This document shows positions 22,473 through 31,224 of a DNA stretch of 36,512 bases, one piece after another; within the stretch, counting starts at the first letter, position 1; every line of letters starts with the position of its first letter. This stretch comes from Thermohalobaculum sp039033215 (GTDB lineage: Bacteria; Pseudomonadota; Alphaproteobacteria; Rhodobacterales; Rhodobacteraceae): assembly GCA_039033215.1 (NCBI GenBank), contig JBCCDA010000035.1, positions 1-36,512 of the forward strand. Reading direction: 5' to 3'. The notes beneath the pieces were generated by a model that was not told the origin of the DNA, made no database searches, and saw only the letters and a list, made by a program, of their open reading frames with translations. A program made the translations under genes and the position numbers.

Positions 22473-25400
22473 CTATTCCGCGGCCTGTAGCGTCGGCCGA
22501 GGCGCGGTCTCTGGCACGAAAACCAGGTCCTCGGCCTTTGCCTTCTTGAACCGCTGTTCCAGCTCGGCGTCGTCCAGCAGATCGCGGCGGTAGCTGCCCC
22601 GCGCGAGACCCTGGAGAACCTGTCGCCAGACGGCCCAACCGCCCGCGGTGACCCAGACCCGTGCCCCAAGAGCCGCGGGCGTGACCAGCAGCGTCAGCAC
22701 CGTCGCCGTCCCCAGCCCAAAGACCACCGCCGTGGCAAGCTGTGTCCACCAGACCGCCGTCGGGGCGCCCTGGTTCAGGACTCCGTTGCCGAAGTCCAGC
22801 GATATGGCAAACATCATCGGGGTGAGCCCGGCCATCGTCGTAATTGTCGTCAGAAGCACCGGGCGGATGCGCGCCTCGGCCGTGCGCACGATCGCCTCCA
22901 GCGGCGCCATCCGCCGCGAGAACTCCTGGAACGTATCGATCAGCACGATGTTGTTATTCACGACAATACCCGCCAGCGCGACGATCCCGGTGCCGGTCAT
23001 GATGATCGAGAACTTCTGGTCCATCAGCAGCATGCCAACCAGAACACCTGTCACCGACATGACCACGGCCGAGAGCACCAGGATCGCATTGTAGAGCGAA
23101 TTGAACTGCGCCAGCAGGATCACGAACATAAGGCCGAGCGCCCCTGCAAAGGCCTTCGCGAGGAAGGCCATGCTTTCCTCCTGCTCCTCGCGGTCGCCGC
23201 CGAACTGCGCGTTGACCGAGGCGGGGAAGGGGTTTTCTTCGGCGATCCAGGCCTCAAGCTCGGTGAGGATCTCGACATCCGTCTTCGCGGCTCCGGGGGC
23301 CACATCCGCGCGGACGGCGAAGTAGCGCTCACCATCCCGGCGCTGGATCTCCGACAGCCGGGCGCCCGGCTCCCGTGTGATGAAGTTCGAGAGTGGCACG
23401 GCGCCCTGTGCAGTCGGGATCTTGAGGTTGTCGAGCGTGTCCAGTGTTCGGCTCTCGGCCGGGAACCGCACGCGGATCTCGACTTCCTCGTCGCTGTCGT
23501 CAGGACGGTAGGTGCCCAGAAGAGCCCCGCGCGTGACCAGCTGGACCATCGGCCCGACCGTCGCGACATCCGCCCCGAAGCGGCCAGCCTTGGCACGATC
23601 GACGTTGATCCGCCATTCGATGCCCGGCAGGGGCCTGCTGTCGTCGATGCTCACCAATCCTTGCGTCGTATCGAACTTCGCGCGGGCAATTCGCACGGCT
23701 TCGTTCAGATCCTCCCAGGAAGGCGACGAGAGTTCGAGCTGCACCGGTTTGCCCTGCTGAGGCCCCTCCTGTTGCTGTGCAAGTTCGGCGATGATGCCCG
23801 GCAGGCCGTCGATGGCCGCTTCGATCTCGGCCAGGATCTCGGCGCCGGGACGACGCTCGTTCCAGGGGGCGAGCTCGACCTGGATCTGGCCAACCGCGTC
23901 GGGTGGTCCCTGGTTCCCGCCCCGATTGACCAGACCGCCACCGCCGGCCGAGGCGAATATCGACTCGATCCCCTCGATCTTGGCGATCCGCGCCTCAACC
24001 GAGCGGACCATGACGTCGGTCTGGGTCAACGAAAGATTGCCCCGCGCGCGGACATAGACGATGGCGCGTTCGGGTTCGGTCTCGACGAAGAACTCGGTGC
24101 CGCTGCCGTAGGTCTGAAAGACGACGACGATGCTTGCCATGGCTCCGACGGCGATACCGATGGCCAGAAACGGCCCCAGTGGGTTCATCACGACGCGGGC
24201 GACGAGCTTGCCGAAGGCGCTGCGGCGGTAGGCTGTCGGCGGCTCGGGCGTCTGGGCCAGTTGCGGGATCACGCGCCCGACGGCGCGCCCCACACGGCCC
24301 GCGATGCCCCCAACGACTGGCAGGAAGATCAGGGCCACGATCAGCGAGGCCGACAGCACGAAAATCAGCGTGACTGGCAGCTGACCCATGAACTGGCCCG
24401 GCATGCCGGGCCAGAGCAGCATGGGCAGGAACGCGCACAGCGTCGTGGCCGTCGAGGCCACGATCGGCCAGAACATGCGCTTGGCGGCTTCGCCATAAGC
24501 CCGCATGGGCCCCTGGCCCGCCGCGATGCGCTTGTCGGCGTACTCGACCACGACGATGGCGCCGTCGACCAGCATGCCCACGGCGAGGATCAGCCCGAAC
24601 ATGACCATGTTGTTGACGGACATGCCCATGGTTTGCATCAGCGCGAAGCTGAGCAGGAACGAACACGGGATCGATATGCCCACCAGTAGCGCCGAGCGAA
24701 AGCCGAGTGTTGCGAGCACCACGATCATGACCAGAAGAATCGCTGTCATCACGGCGGATTCGAGCTGGCCGACCATGCCCTCGACCCGGACCGACTCGTC
24801 CATGGAGAAGTCAACCTGGACCGCCTGGCGCAGCGGCTCGGGCCATTTTGCGATCTCAGCGGCGACGATGGCGCGGGCACCCGCGACCGTCTCGATGATG
24901 TTCTCGCCCAGGCGTTTGGAGACCTGCAGCGAGATCGACCCCTGCCCATTGTAGCGCGCAGTGCCCTCGCGGTCCTCGAACGTCCGGCGGATCTGGGCGA
25001 TGTCGCGCAACCGGACGACCCGGTCGCCGTTGATCTTGATGGGCAGCTCGACGACGTCGCGCGCGTCCTCGAAGGCGCCGGGGACGCTGACCGAGAACGC
25101 GGCTGTCTCGCTCTCGACCGTGCCAGCCGCCACGAGCTGGTTGTTGCGGTCCACGATCGCCAGAAGCTCGGCGGCGGTGACGCCGTAGCTTTCCATCTTC
25201 AGGGGGTCGATCAGAACCTCGAGCATCTCCTCGCGGTGGCCCGTCAACTCGGCCTCGAGCACGCGGGCATCCGCCTCGATCGCGCGCTGGAGATCCCGCG
25301 CGAGATCCAGAAGTGTGCGTTCCGGTACCTCCCCGGACAGCGAGACCACGAGGATCGGGAACTCCGAGAGATTGATCTCGCTGATCGTGGGTTCCTCGGC

Positions 25401-25769
25401 TTCCACCGGGAACTCGGCCTTGGCCTGGTCGACCTTGTCGCGGACCTCTGCCAGGGCCGCGTCCTTGTCCCATTCGAAGTCGAACTCCAGCAGGATGCCG
25501 GCGTGGTTTTCCGATGCGATCCCGGTCATCTGCTTGAGGTTTTCGAGCCCGCGAAGTTCCGTCTCCAGCGGTCTGACCAGCAGGCGTTCGGCATCGACAG
25601 CCGAGACGCCGGGCAGGGGCACAGAGACATAGAGAACGGGAATATCGATGTTCGGCGCGCCCTCCTTGGGGAGGCTCGAGTAGGCGACGACCCCGGCACC
25701 GATGAGAATGACCAGAAACGCCAGCACCATCCGGGCGCGTTCGGTGCACCAGCTGACGAGACCGGTCAT
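22473..25769 (-). CDS. RND family efflux transporter, inner-membrane permease
   Basis: 1098 residues, full length for an AcrB/MexB-type pump with 12 helices and two large periplasmic loops. The helix-4 proton-relay region reads GMLVDGAIVVVEYADKR, so the AcrB Asp407-Asp408 pair is Asp-Gly here; pumps with a single Asp at this site exist. The second half has the matching VVNNNIVLIDTFQEF segment. The C-terminus carries a roughly 60-residue soluble tail. It is translated with the adaptor gene through an ATGA overlap. No outer-membrane TolC-like factor is encoded here. Substrate unknown. Confidence 0.88.
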   Translation of the reverse strand: MTGLVSWCTERARMVLAFLVILIGAGVVAYSSLPKEGAPNIDIPVLYVSVPLPGVSAVDAERLLVRPLETELRGLENLKQMTGIASENHAGILLEFDFEWDKDAALAEVRDKVDQAKAEFPVEAEEPTISEINLSEFPILVVSLSGEVPERTLLDLARDLQRAIEADARVLEAELTGHREEMLEVLIDPLKMESYGVTAAELLAIVDRNNQLVAAGTVESETAAFSVSVPGAFEDARDVVELPIKINGDRVVRLRDIAQIRRTFEDREGTARYNGQGSISLQVSKRLGENIIETVAGARAIVAAEIAKWPEPLRQAVQVDFSMDESVRVEGMVGQLESAVMTAILLVMIVVLATLGFRSALLVGISIPCSFLLSFALMQTMGMSVNNMVMFGLILAVGMLVDGAIVVVEYADKRIAAGQGPMRAYGEAAKRMFWPIVASTATTLCAFLPMLLWPGMPGQFMGQLPVTLIFVLSASLIVALIFLPVVGGIAGRVGRAVGRVIPQLAQTPEPPTAYRRSAFGKLVARVVMNPLGPFLAIGIAVGAMASIVVVFQTYGSGTEFFVETEPERAIVYVRARGNLSLTQTDVMVRSVEARIAKIEGIESIFASAGGGGLVNRGGNQGPPDAVGQIQVELAPWNERRPGAEILAEIEAAIDGLPGIIAELAQQQEGPQQGKPVQLELSSPSWEDLNEAVRIARAKFDTTQGLVSIDDSRPLPGIEWRINVDRAKAGRFGADVATVGPMVQLVTRGALLGTYRPDDSDEEVEIRVRFPAESRTLDTLDNLKIPTAQGAVPLSNFITREPGARLSEIQRRDGERYFAVRADVAPGAAKTDVEILTELEAWIAEENPFPASVNAQFGGDREEQEESMAFLAKAFAGALGLMFVILLAQFNSLYNAILVLSAVVMSVTGVLVGMLLMDQKFSIIMTGTGIVALAGIVVNNNIVLIDTFQEFSRRMAPLEAIVRTAEARIRPVLLTTITTMAGLTPMMFAISLDFGNGVLNQGAPTAVWWTQLATAVVFGLGTATVLTLLVTPAALGARVWVTAGGWAVWRQVLQGLARGSYRRDLLDDAELEQRFKKAKAEDLVFVPETAPRPTLQAAE

Positions 25770-26839
25770 TCGGCGGCTCCGGCGAGGACGCCCTCGACCA
25801 GGCTGCCGTCACGGACGAATTCCTGGCCGACCGTAATGATCCGGGCCGTGTCGGGCAGACCGCCGACCCAGATGCCGCCGCTGTCGTTCAGGAGCACCGT
25901 GACCGGGTAGAACCGAACGGTGCCATCTGCGTCCACGCGCACGCCCATGCGCCCGGCATCATCGAGGGTCAGGGCCGACTCGGGGATCAGATGCCCCCGT
26001 GCCGTGGGCAGTGCGATCGCAAGCTCCGCCGTCATGCCGTCGCGTAGTCGCCCGTCCGGATTGGCGAGCGTCACTTCCACGGCATACGTCCGCGTCTCCG
26101 GGTCCGCAACGCGGCCCAGGAAAGTGATCTCGCCTTGCGCCTGCATCCCGTTCACAAGCCGCGCCATCGCCGGTTGGCCGAGCGCAAGCTGGTCGACCTC
26201 GGCTTCGGAGACGAAGCCCTCCACGATGACCTGGCTCAGGTCGATCACGGTCGCGCACGGCTCGCCAAGGTTCAGGAAGGCGCCAAACTCGGCCGGATCG
26301 GTTTCGAGCACGCCGTCGAAAGGTGCAAGGATTTCAAGCTCTTTGATCTCCCAGCGCACCTTGTCAAGACGCGCCTGGGCGGCACGCAACGCGGCCCGAC
26401 GGGTCTTGAGCGTGGTCTGCGCCGCAAACCCTTTTGTCGAGAGGGACTCGGCCGCTGCAGCCTCAGCCTCGGCTTCGGCCAGCCCGGCCTCGGCCTCGGC
26501 CAGTTCCGCCTCGGTGGTCGCGGGATCGATCCGACACAGAAGGTCCCCTTTCGCGACGCGGGCACCCCGTGGGCGGGGCTCGGAGATCACGCGACCTGTG
26601 GCCTGCGACGACACTTCGACAAGCCGGTTCGCCGCGGTGCGGCCCCTGAGGATCAGCACGTTCTGGGTCTCGCGCGCTTCGCTCTCGATGACCTGGACCG
26701 CGACGACCGGGATCTGTTCGGCAGTCGTCGGCTGGACCGAGGCAACGACGGGATCGCTGCTGACTTCGTGACGCAACACGAACCAGTAGACCACGCCCGC
26801 CAGAACCAGCAGTGCTGCGACCAGCGATGTCACCCTCAT
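25766..26839 (-). CDS. RND efflux periplasmic adaptor (membrane fusion protein)
   Basis: 357 residues. One N-terminal membrane helix or uncleaved signal (VTSLVAALLVLAGVVYWFVL), a biotinyl-lipoyl-like half motif (GRVISEPRPRGARVAKGDLLCRID), an Ala/Glu-rich coiled-coil hairpin (AELAEAEAGLAEAEAEAAAAE) and the second lipoyl half (EILAPFDGVLETDPAEFG) are in the canonical HlyD/AcrA order. Start ATG 26839 is preceded by GAGGAGAG; the longer frame to 26890 adds unlike residues. It links the RND pump to an outer-membrane channel encoded elsewhere. Confidence 0.88.
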   Translation of the reverse strand: MRVTSLVAALLVLAGVVYWFVLRHEVSSDPVVASVQPTTAEQIPVVAVQVIESEARETQNVLILRGRTAANRLVEVSSQATGRVISEPRPRGARVAKGDLLCRIDPATTEAELAEAEAGLAEAEAEAAAAESLSTKGFAAQTTLKTRRAALRAAQARLDKVRWEIKELEILAPFDGVLETDPAEFGAFLNLGEPCATVIDLSQVIVEGFVSEAEVDQLALGQPAMARLVNGMQAQGEITFLGRVADPETRTYAVEVTLANPDGRLRDGMTAELAIALPTARGHLIPESALTLDDAGRMGVRVDADGTVRFYPVTVLLNDSGGIWVGGLPDTARIITVGQEFVRDGSLVEGVLAGAAE

Positions 26840-26998
26840 CTTATCTCTCCTCGGACCGTCCACCGATGGTCCAACGCGCCACCACCCCAATTCGGGCGAT
26901 GACCAGAGGAAGATAAGTCATGATGGGATAGCATCAAAGCCCTGCGTAAACCTTAACTTACAAGGCTGGTTTGAGGTGGATGCAAAGCTGACGTTGGG

Positions 26999-27697
26999 TC
27001 AACTTCTCTGGCTGCTGGCGTCCTGCTGGAAGAGCAGGCGTCGTTCTTCGTCCGTCGGTGGCGCCTGGCGGCGCATGTCCTTGCCCAGGTCCACGGCACG
27101 CTGTGTCGCGGGGCGCTCTTTTACTCTTTTGCGCCAACTAGTTAGGCTTGGAAACGGGTCGAGCGACACACCCAGCGGCTTGGCGACCAGCACCCAGGGC
27201 CAGCAGATCATGTCGGCGATCGAATAGGCGTCCCCGACGATCCACTCGCGCCCGTGCAGGCGCTTATCTAGTACCGCGCACAGTCGCTCATACTCTCCCT
27301 TGTAGCGTTTGCGGCCGTAAGAGCGCTCGTCCTCCGGCGCGTAGTTCACGAAATGGCTGAGCTGACCAGCCATCGGACCCTGACCGCCGACCTGCCAGAA
27401 CAGCCACTCCATCGTCTCCTTGCGCTCCAGCGGATCGGTCGACAAGAATTTCCCATATTTATCAGCGAGATACCACATGATCGCGCCGCTCTCGAAGACG
27501 CTGATCGGATCGCTTTCAACATCGTGGTCCACGATCGCGGGCATCCGGTTGTTCGGGCTGATCGCCAGGAACTCGGGCGAGAATTGGTCGCCTTTTCCGA
27601 TGTTTACGGGGATCATCCGATAGTCGATCCCCAACTCCTCGAGCAGCATGGCGACCTTCCAGCCGTTCGGCGTCGGCCAGTAGTAGAAGTCGATCAT
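26999..27697 (-). CDS. Glutathione S-transferase, YghU/YfcG (Nu-class-like)
   Basis: 232 residues. The N-terminal thioredoxin-fold domain opens with MIDFYYWPTPNGWKVAMLLE; the Thr9-Pro-Asn11-Gly motif is typical of the Nu class, which binds glutathione without a catalytic Tyr, Ser or Cys and has disulfide-bond oxidoreductase activity. NNRMPAIVDHD holds the cis-Pro loop, and the helical C-terminal domain contains SIADMICWPWV. Start ATG 27697; a longer frame continues through the 11-bp repeats but is not coding. The gene lies upstream of the RND pump on the same strand and is divergent from the BrnA-like gene. Confidence 0.85.
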   Translation of the reverse strand: MIDFYYWPTPNGWKVAMLLEELGIDYRMIPVNIGKGDQFSPEFLAISPNNRMPAIVDHDVESDPISVFESGAIMWYLADKYGKFLSTDPLERKETMEWLFWQVGGQGPMAGQLSHFVNYAPEDERSYGRKRYKGEYERLCAVLDKRLHGREWIVGDAYSIADMICWPWVLVAKPLGVSLDPFPSLTSWRKRVKERPATQRAVDLGKDMRRQAPPTDEERRLLFQQDASSQRS

Positions 27698-27727
27698 CGG
27701 GGGCCCTCTTGCGCTGTCAAACAAGGT

Positions 27728-27793
27728 GTATTGCAGGCGTATGGCATCCGTATTGCTCGCGTATTGCAAGCGTATTGCAGCTGTATGTACACA
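27728..27793 (+). repeat. Tandem 11-bp repeat array (copy B), candidate operator
   Basis: Six consecutive 11-bp units start at 27728, 27739, 27750, 27761, 27772 and 27783: GTATTGCAGGC, GTATGGCATCC, GTATTGCTCGC, GTATTGCAAGC, GTATTGCAGCT and GTATGTACACA. Every unit begins GTAT, five have C at position 7, and four have C at position 11. The array starts 31 bp upstream of the GST start codon and ends 122 bp before the BrnA-like start, so it lies where it could control either. It shares ATTGC(A/G)GCTGTATG with copy A at 18697-18762. The units are contiguous, so it is not a CRISPR. Confidence 0.8.
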
Positions 27794-27914
27794 AAGTCGA
27801 CCTGTCAGCCCGAGTTGACAGGAGGTGCGTCCTGCGACACCGGACCGCGCGGTAGGAGAACGTTTAGGCAAATTGTCGATAGTCCCGGCCGAGACCACGA
27901 CCCGGAGACGAAAG

Positions 27915-28250
27915 ATGCCGAAACGTACCCCGGCCCAAAGCCAGCACCTCGACCACATGATGTCCACGCTGGAGGAGACCCAGCTCGACTTCGCCATCCT
28001 GCGCCGCACCCGAAACATCGTGCCCAAGGGCTGGCACGAGGTGGCCGACGAGACCCCCTGCGAGAGGCCCAAGAAGCCGATGACCATCCGGCTGGAGGCC
28101 GAGGTGCTGGATTGGTACCGCAATCTCGGGATGGGCTATCAGAACCGCATCAACGCCGTCCTCAAGGCCTACATGCACGCCATCATCTCGAAGCACCTGA
28201 GCGATGAGGGCAACGATATGGATATGTGGATGAACCTGCCGAAGCGCTGA
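27915..28250 (+). CDS. BrnA/DUF4415-like antitoxin family protein, without toxin partner
   Basis: 111 residues. The C-terminal half contains MTIRLEAEVLDWYRNLGMGYQNRINAVLKAY split over the usual BrnA/DUF4415 pattern: a beta strand with basic and acidic residues, the 'W(Y/F)...G.GYQ.RIN..L' core and a ribbon-helix-helix-type end. BrnA proteins bind DNA and neutralise BrnT ribonucleases encoded just upstream. Here no BrnT-like gene is adjacent; upstream is only the repeat array and the divergent GST. It may be a free-standing regulator. The ATG at 27915 is the most likely start, with GGAGACGAAAG just upstream. Confidence 0.75.
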   Translation: MPKRTPAQSQHLDHMMSTLEETQLDFAILRRTRNIVPKGWHEVADETPCERPKKPMTIRLEAEVLDWYRNLGMGYQNRINAVLKAYMHAIISKHLSDEGNDMDMWMNLPKR

Positions 28251-28326
28251 CACAGATTGCACTTTCGTCTGCCGCGGCGTGCGGGCACCCTAGCGATCTG
28301 CAGAATCTATGCGAACCGGAGCGCAC

Positions 28327-28797
28327 ATGCGGTCGGCGGGTCAAGACCTCTGTATCAACTGCGGCATGTGCTGTGACGGGTCGCTCTTCTGGGCCGTCCC
28401 CATCGATGCGGAAGATCCGGCGCCGGTCACGCGGGACGAAGACGGCCGTCTGCGCCAGCCCTGTGCCTGCTTCGACGGCGTCTGCACGATCTACGCGCAG
28501 CGCCCGGGCGCCTGCCGCACCTTCGACTGCCGCGTGCTCCAGATCGTGAAGGCCGGGCACAAGGACGCCAAGTGGGCACGCGCGCAGATCGCGGCGATGA
28601 AGAAATTGGTGGTGGCCCTGGAGGCGGCGTTGCCGGGCGATGCGCCATCGGTCTATCGCCGCGCGGCCGAGTACATTGCCCGCCACCAGGCCCAGTTCGA
28701 CGACCCGGCGTTCCAGCGCGAGAACCGGGAGGTGCTGCGGCTGCTATCGGCCTACGAGCAGGCGCTGGCGCGATTTCATGTGGCGCGGGGATCCTGA
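28327..28797 (+). CDS. YkgJ-type cysteine-cluster protein
   Basis: 156 residues with a Cys-rich N-terminal half: CINCGMCC, then CACFDGVCTIYAQRPGACRTFDC. This is the CxxCxxCC...C pattern of the YkgJ/UPF0153 zinc- or iron-chelating family, often called Fe-S-cluster oxidoreductases without direct proof. The C-terminal half is helical. ATG 28327 is favoured because GGAG sits 5 bp upstream; ATG 28309 would add six residues. It follows the BrnA-like gene by 76 bp, so co-expression is possible. Confidence 0.78.
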   Translation: MRSAGQDLCINCGMCCDGSLFWAVPIDAEDPAPVTRDEDGRLRQPCACFDGVCTIYAQRPGACRTFDCRVLQIVKAGHKDAKWARAQIAAMKKLVVALEAALPGDAPSVYRRAAEYIARHQAQFDDPAFQRENREVLRLLSAYEQALARFHVARGS

Positions 28798-28831
28798 CAC
28801 CTCTCTCCCCGGGCCCGGGGTCAGGTGATCC
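28789..28831. terminator. Strong GC-rich hairpin at the end of the YkgJ-type gene
   Basis: GGATCCTGAC (28789-28798) pairs imperfectly with GTCAGGTGATCC (28820-28831), and between them CCCCGGGCCCGGGG (28807-28820) is a perfect palindrome. No T-run follows, so this would be a stable RNA hairpin protecting the 3' end rather than a classical intrinsic terminator. Confidence 0.35.
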
Positions 28832-29012
28832 GATCTGGTGGTGAACCGACAGAGACCGCCGGGAGCCCTTGCAATGGTGATGGCACCTCCGGCTGCTCGG
28901 TCCCGTAGTCCGGCAGCACAGCAGCTACTCTGTTCGCGGCGGAGCTCGTGGCCCCAGTTGTGCATATGCGATGTGACGAGGCATTTGATCGGCGACCACC
29001 AGCGTAAGCAAG

Positions 29013-29852
29013 CTAGTTGCGGTTGAGGCCAGTATGAAGATCACGCGTGTCGAGCACTTCTTTCCAAAACGCCTCCCGACGAATGACGTCTATGTCGGAC
29101 GTTTTAGGGTCGAGCATTTCGAGGAGTGCAAAACGGAACCCGGCTCGGCAGTAGTTCAGATCGTGCTCCCTGAGGAGATCCCGCATCCCGGCGTTACCGG
29201 CGTGACCGAGCCGGACGTACGTGCACCAGCGTGACCAGACACCGTCGGCACCATAGGCTGAGCCTACATAACGTCTTCCGCTTTTGTCGTCGGAGATCAA
29301 GTAAACGCCGTTTATGTTTTCGAGTGCGGTCGACCAGTCCAACCGAGCGTTGTCCACCAGTGTTTCGAGCTCGGAGAAAGTCAGGTGGAGACTGTCATAG
29401 CCGGGGAATGGACGCCCAGAAAACCGGTCGGGCAAGATCTCCGCTATGCGAAAGGCGTCATAGTGGTTCTCAAGATTGAGACGTGTGCCGCGTTTGCGAT
29501 GGACCCGATGTAGCTTCAATCTGCCGAGCAAACATGCGAGTTCCTCTGTCTGTTCGACTGTGTATGACATGTTTGGCCGACCTGCCTGCAGTTTCTCCTT
29601 TAGACCAAGAACCCGCCAAACCCCGCCAAACATCCAGTAATCTTGTGCACCTTTCATTTGGGCAAGGCTGAAGATTTTCTTTCTATTGAAGTCATCTCGA
29701 CCAGGGTGCCACTCCTGCCACGCCTGCCATTCTTCGAGGCTTCTGGCCATCACGTCCAGAGGCTCGTTGTCCCCGTTCCATCTGGCGAAGTGGACCTTGT
29801 ATTCACGGGTGTTCTCGGGTCGCCAGAGCGCTGAGAGTGGTAGATCGTTCAT
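29013..29852 (-). CDS. GIY-YIG nuclease domain protein in a low-GC patch
   Basis: 279 residues. The C-terminal domain (about 180-275) has the GIY-YIG core: GVY at 182-184, YVG at 195-197 (RYVGSAYG), Arg208 in VWSRW and Glu260 in RREAFWKEVL, all needed for catalysis. The first 170 residues form a conserved-looking but uncharacterised domain (WHPGRDDFNRKKIFSL, ENHYDAFRIAEIL, PFPGYDSLHLTFSELE). Sampled lines of the gene are 50-52% GC against about 70% in the neighbouring CoA transferase, pointing to acquisition from elsewhere. The start is 25 bp after the stop of the CoA transferase. Possible roles are defence or DNA processing; neither is shown. Confidence 0.82.
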   Translation of the reverse strand: MNDLPLSALWRPENTREYKVHFARWNGDNEPLDVMARSLEEWQAWQEWHPGRDDFNRKKIFSLAQMKGAQDYWMFGGVWRVLGLKEKLQAGRPNMSYTVEQTEELACLLGRLKLHRVHRKRGTRLNLENHYDAFRIAEILPDRFSGRPFPGYDSLHLTFSELETLVDNARLDWSTALENINGVYLISDDKSGRRYVGSAYGADGVWSRWCTYVRLGHAGNAGMRDLLREHDLNYCRAGFRFALLEMLDPKTSDIDVIRREAFWKEVLDTRDLHTGLNRN

Positions 29853-29877
29853 GGGGTGTTTCTCAGCCCTTCCGACA

Positions 29878-31071
29878 TCACGCCGCCGGGCGGATGGCCG
29901 CGCCGGTTTCCATCAGCGTGTCGATCTCCGAGGGGGTGAGCCCCGCCTCGGCAAGAACCTCGGCCGTGTGTTGGCCGAGCGCCGGGGCAGGGACGGGTTC
30001 CGGCAATACGGTGCCCTCAAACCGGGCCGGCGCGCGGGTCTGGCGCAGGAGGCCGGCCTCGGGGTGCTCGGTCTCGACGATCAGCGCGTTGGCGGCGATC
30101 TGGGGGTGGCGGATCATCTCGCGCCGGGTGAGCACGGGGGCGCAGGGCACGTCGAACTCCTCGAGGATCGCGATCCACTCGGCGGTGGTCTTCTCGCGCA
30201 GCGCCTCCTGCGTGAGCTCCAGCCGCGCGGGCTTGTGGTCCTCGAGCCCGGCGGAGTCCAGGAACCGTGGGTCGGTCTTCCATTCGGGCCGCCCCACCGC
30301 ATCGGCCAGCTTGTGCCAGTCGACCAGCCGGAAGGCGGCGACGGACATATGGCCATCGGCGGTCTCGTAGATCAGGTCGATGAAGCTCTGCGCGGTCTCG
30401 GCCTCGAGCTCATCGCCGACGAACGTGTGTCCGCCCATGTCCGACGACCATAGGAAGTGGACGACCGTGTCGAGCATCGAGAGCGTGATGTGCTGGCCGC
30501 CCGCGCCACGTTCACGGGCAAAGAGGGCCGCGGTGACCGCCTGGGCCACGGTAAAGCCGGTCAGCTTGTCGGGCAGGATCGTGCGGATCAACGCGGGGCG
30601 GTGCTGGTCCGAGAGGGCCTGGACGGTAGTCAGCCCCGAGAGCGACTGGATCAGCGGGTCGAAGACGGGTTTGTGGGCATAGGGCCCCTCGAAGCCGAAA
30701 CCGGCGATGGAGGCGTAGATGATGTCTTCGCGCGCGGCCTTCGCGGCCTCGTAGCCGATGCCCAGCCGGTCGGCGACGCCCGGGCGGAAGTTCTGCATGA
30801 CAACGTCCGCGCCCGCGAAGAGCTTCAGCAGGGCATCCCGCGCTCCGTCCTTCTTGAGGTCCAGCACGACCGAGCGCTTGGAGCGGTTGTTGTTCAGAAA
30901 GCTTGCCGACCAGCCATCCCGCTGGGTCGCGGCACGCCGGGTGCTGTCACCCAAGGGAGCCTCGACCTTGATCACATCGGCGCCTTGGTCAGCGAGCATC
31001 ATCGCGCCCAGGGGTCCCGAGATCATGCCGGTGAGGTCGATGATGCGCACGCCGCTCAGAGGTCCCGCCAT
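29878..31071 (-). CDS. CaiB/BaiF family CoA transferase
   Basis: 397 residues of the type III CoA-transferase family. Characteristic segments are the start GPLSGVRIIDLTGMISGPLG, LADQGADVIKVEAPLGDSTR, NFRPGVADRLG and GFGFEGPYAHKPVFDPLIQ, the last holding the likely catalytic Asp of the family. These enzymes move CoA between carboxylic acids, for example formyl-CoA/oxalate or succinyl-CoA/other acids; the acid is not readable here. It is divergent from the yfgM-like gene and has no catabolic partners in the immediate neighbourhood apart from the GIY-YIG gene downstream. Confidence 0.85.
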   Translation of the reverse strand: MAGPLSGVRIIDLTGMISGPLGAMMLADQGADVIKVEAPLGDSTRRAATQRDGWSASFLNNNRSKRSVVLDLKKDGARDALLKLFAGADVVMQNFRPGVADRLGIGYEAAKAAREDIIYASIAGFGFEGPYAHKPVFDPLIQSLSGLTTVQALSDQHRPALIRTILPDKLTGFTVAQAVTAALFARERGAGGQHITLSMLDTVVHFLWSSDMGGHTFVGDELEAETAQSFIDLIYETADGHMSVAAFRLVDWHKLADAVGRPEWKTDPRFLDSAGLEDHKPARLELTQEALREKTTAEWIAILEEFDVPCAPVLTRREMIRHPQIAANALIVETEHPEAGLLRQTRAPARFEGTVLPEPVPAPALGQHTAEVLAEAGLTPSEIDTLMETGAAIRPAA

Positions 31072-31224
31072 GGTCCGTCTCCCGTTGATGCCTTGGCAGA
31101 ACCTAGGCGGCTACGGCCCGGTCGCCAAGAGCGGGAAGCGCCCAGGCCCCGAAGGCGCCGAAAATCCTTTCGCTTGACCCGGCCCGGCGATAGGTTGCGC
31201 CCGCATAGCGATCAGGAGCGGCAT

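Noticed and set aside
26840..26998. Promoter for the adaptor-RND operon
   Set aside because: There are AT-rich words (for example around 26950-26965), but I could not find a pair of hexamers with good spacing that I would defend.
27728..27793. CRISPR array or replication iterons
   Set aside because: The 11-bp units are contiguous with no spacers, so not CRISPR. No replication initiator gene or AT-rich unwinding region is nearby, so not an origin.
30457..31224. Upstream extension of the yfgM-like frame covering the antisense of the CoA transferase
   Set aside because: The extension is antisense to a well-supported gene. The GTG at 31225 with AGGAG upstream is a natural start.
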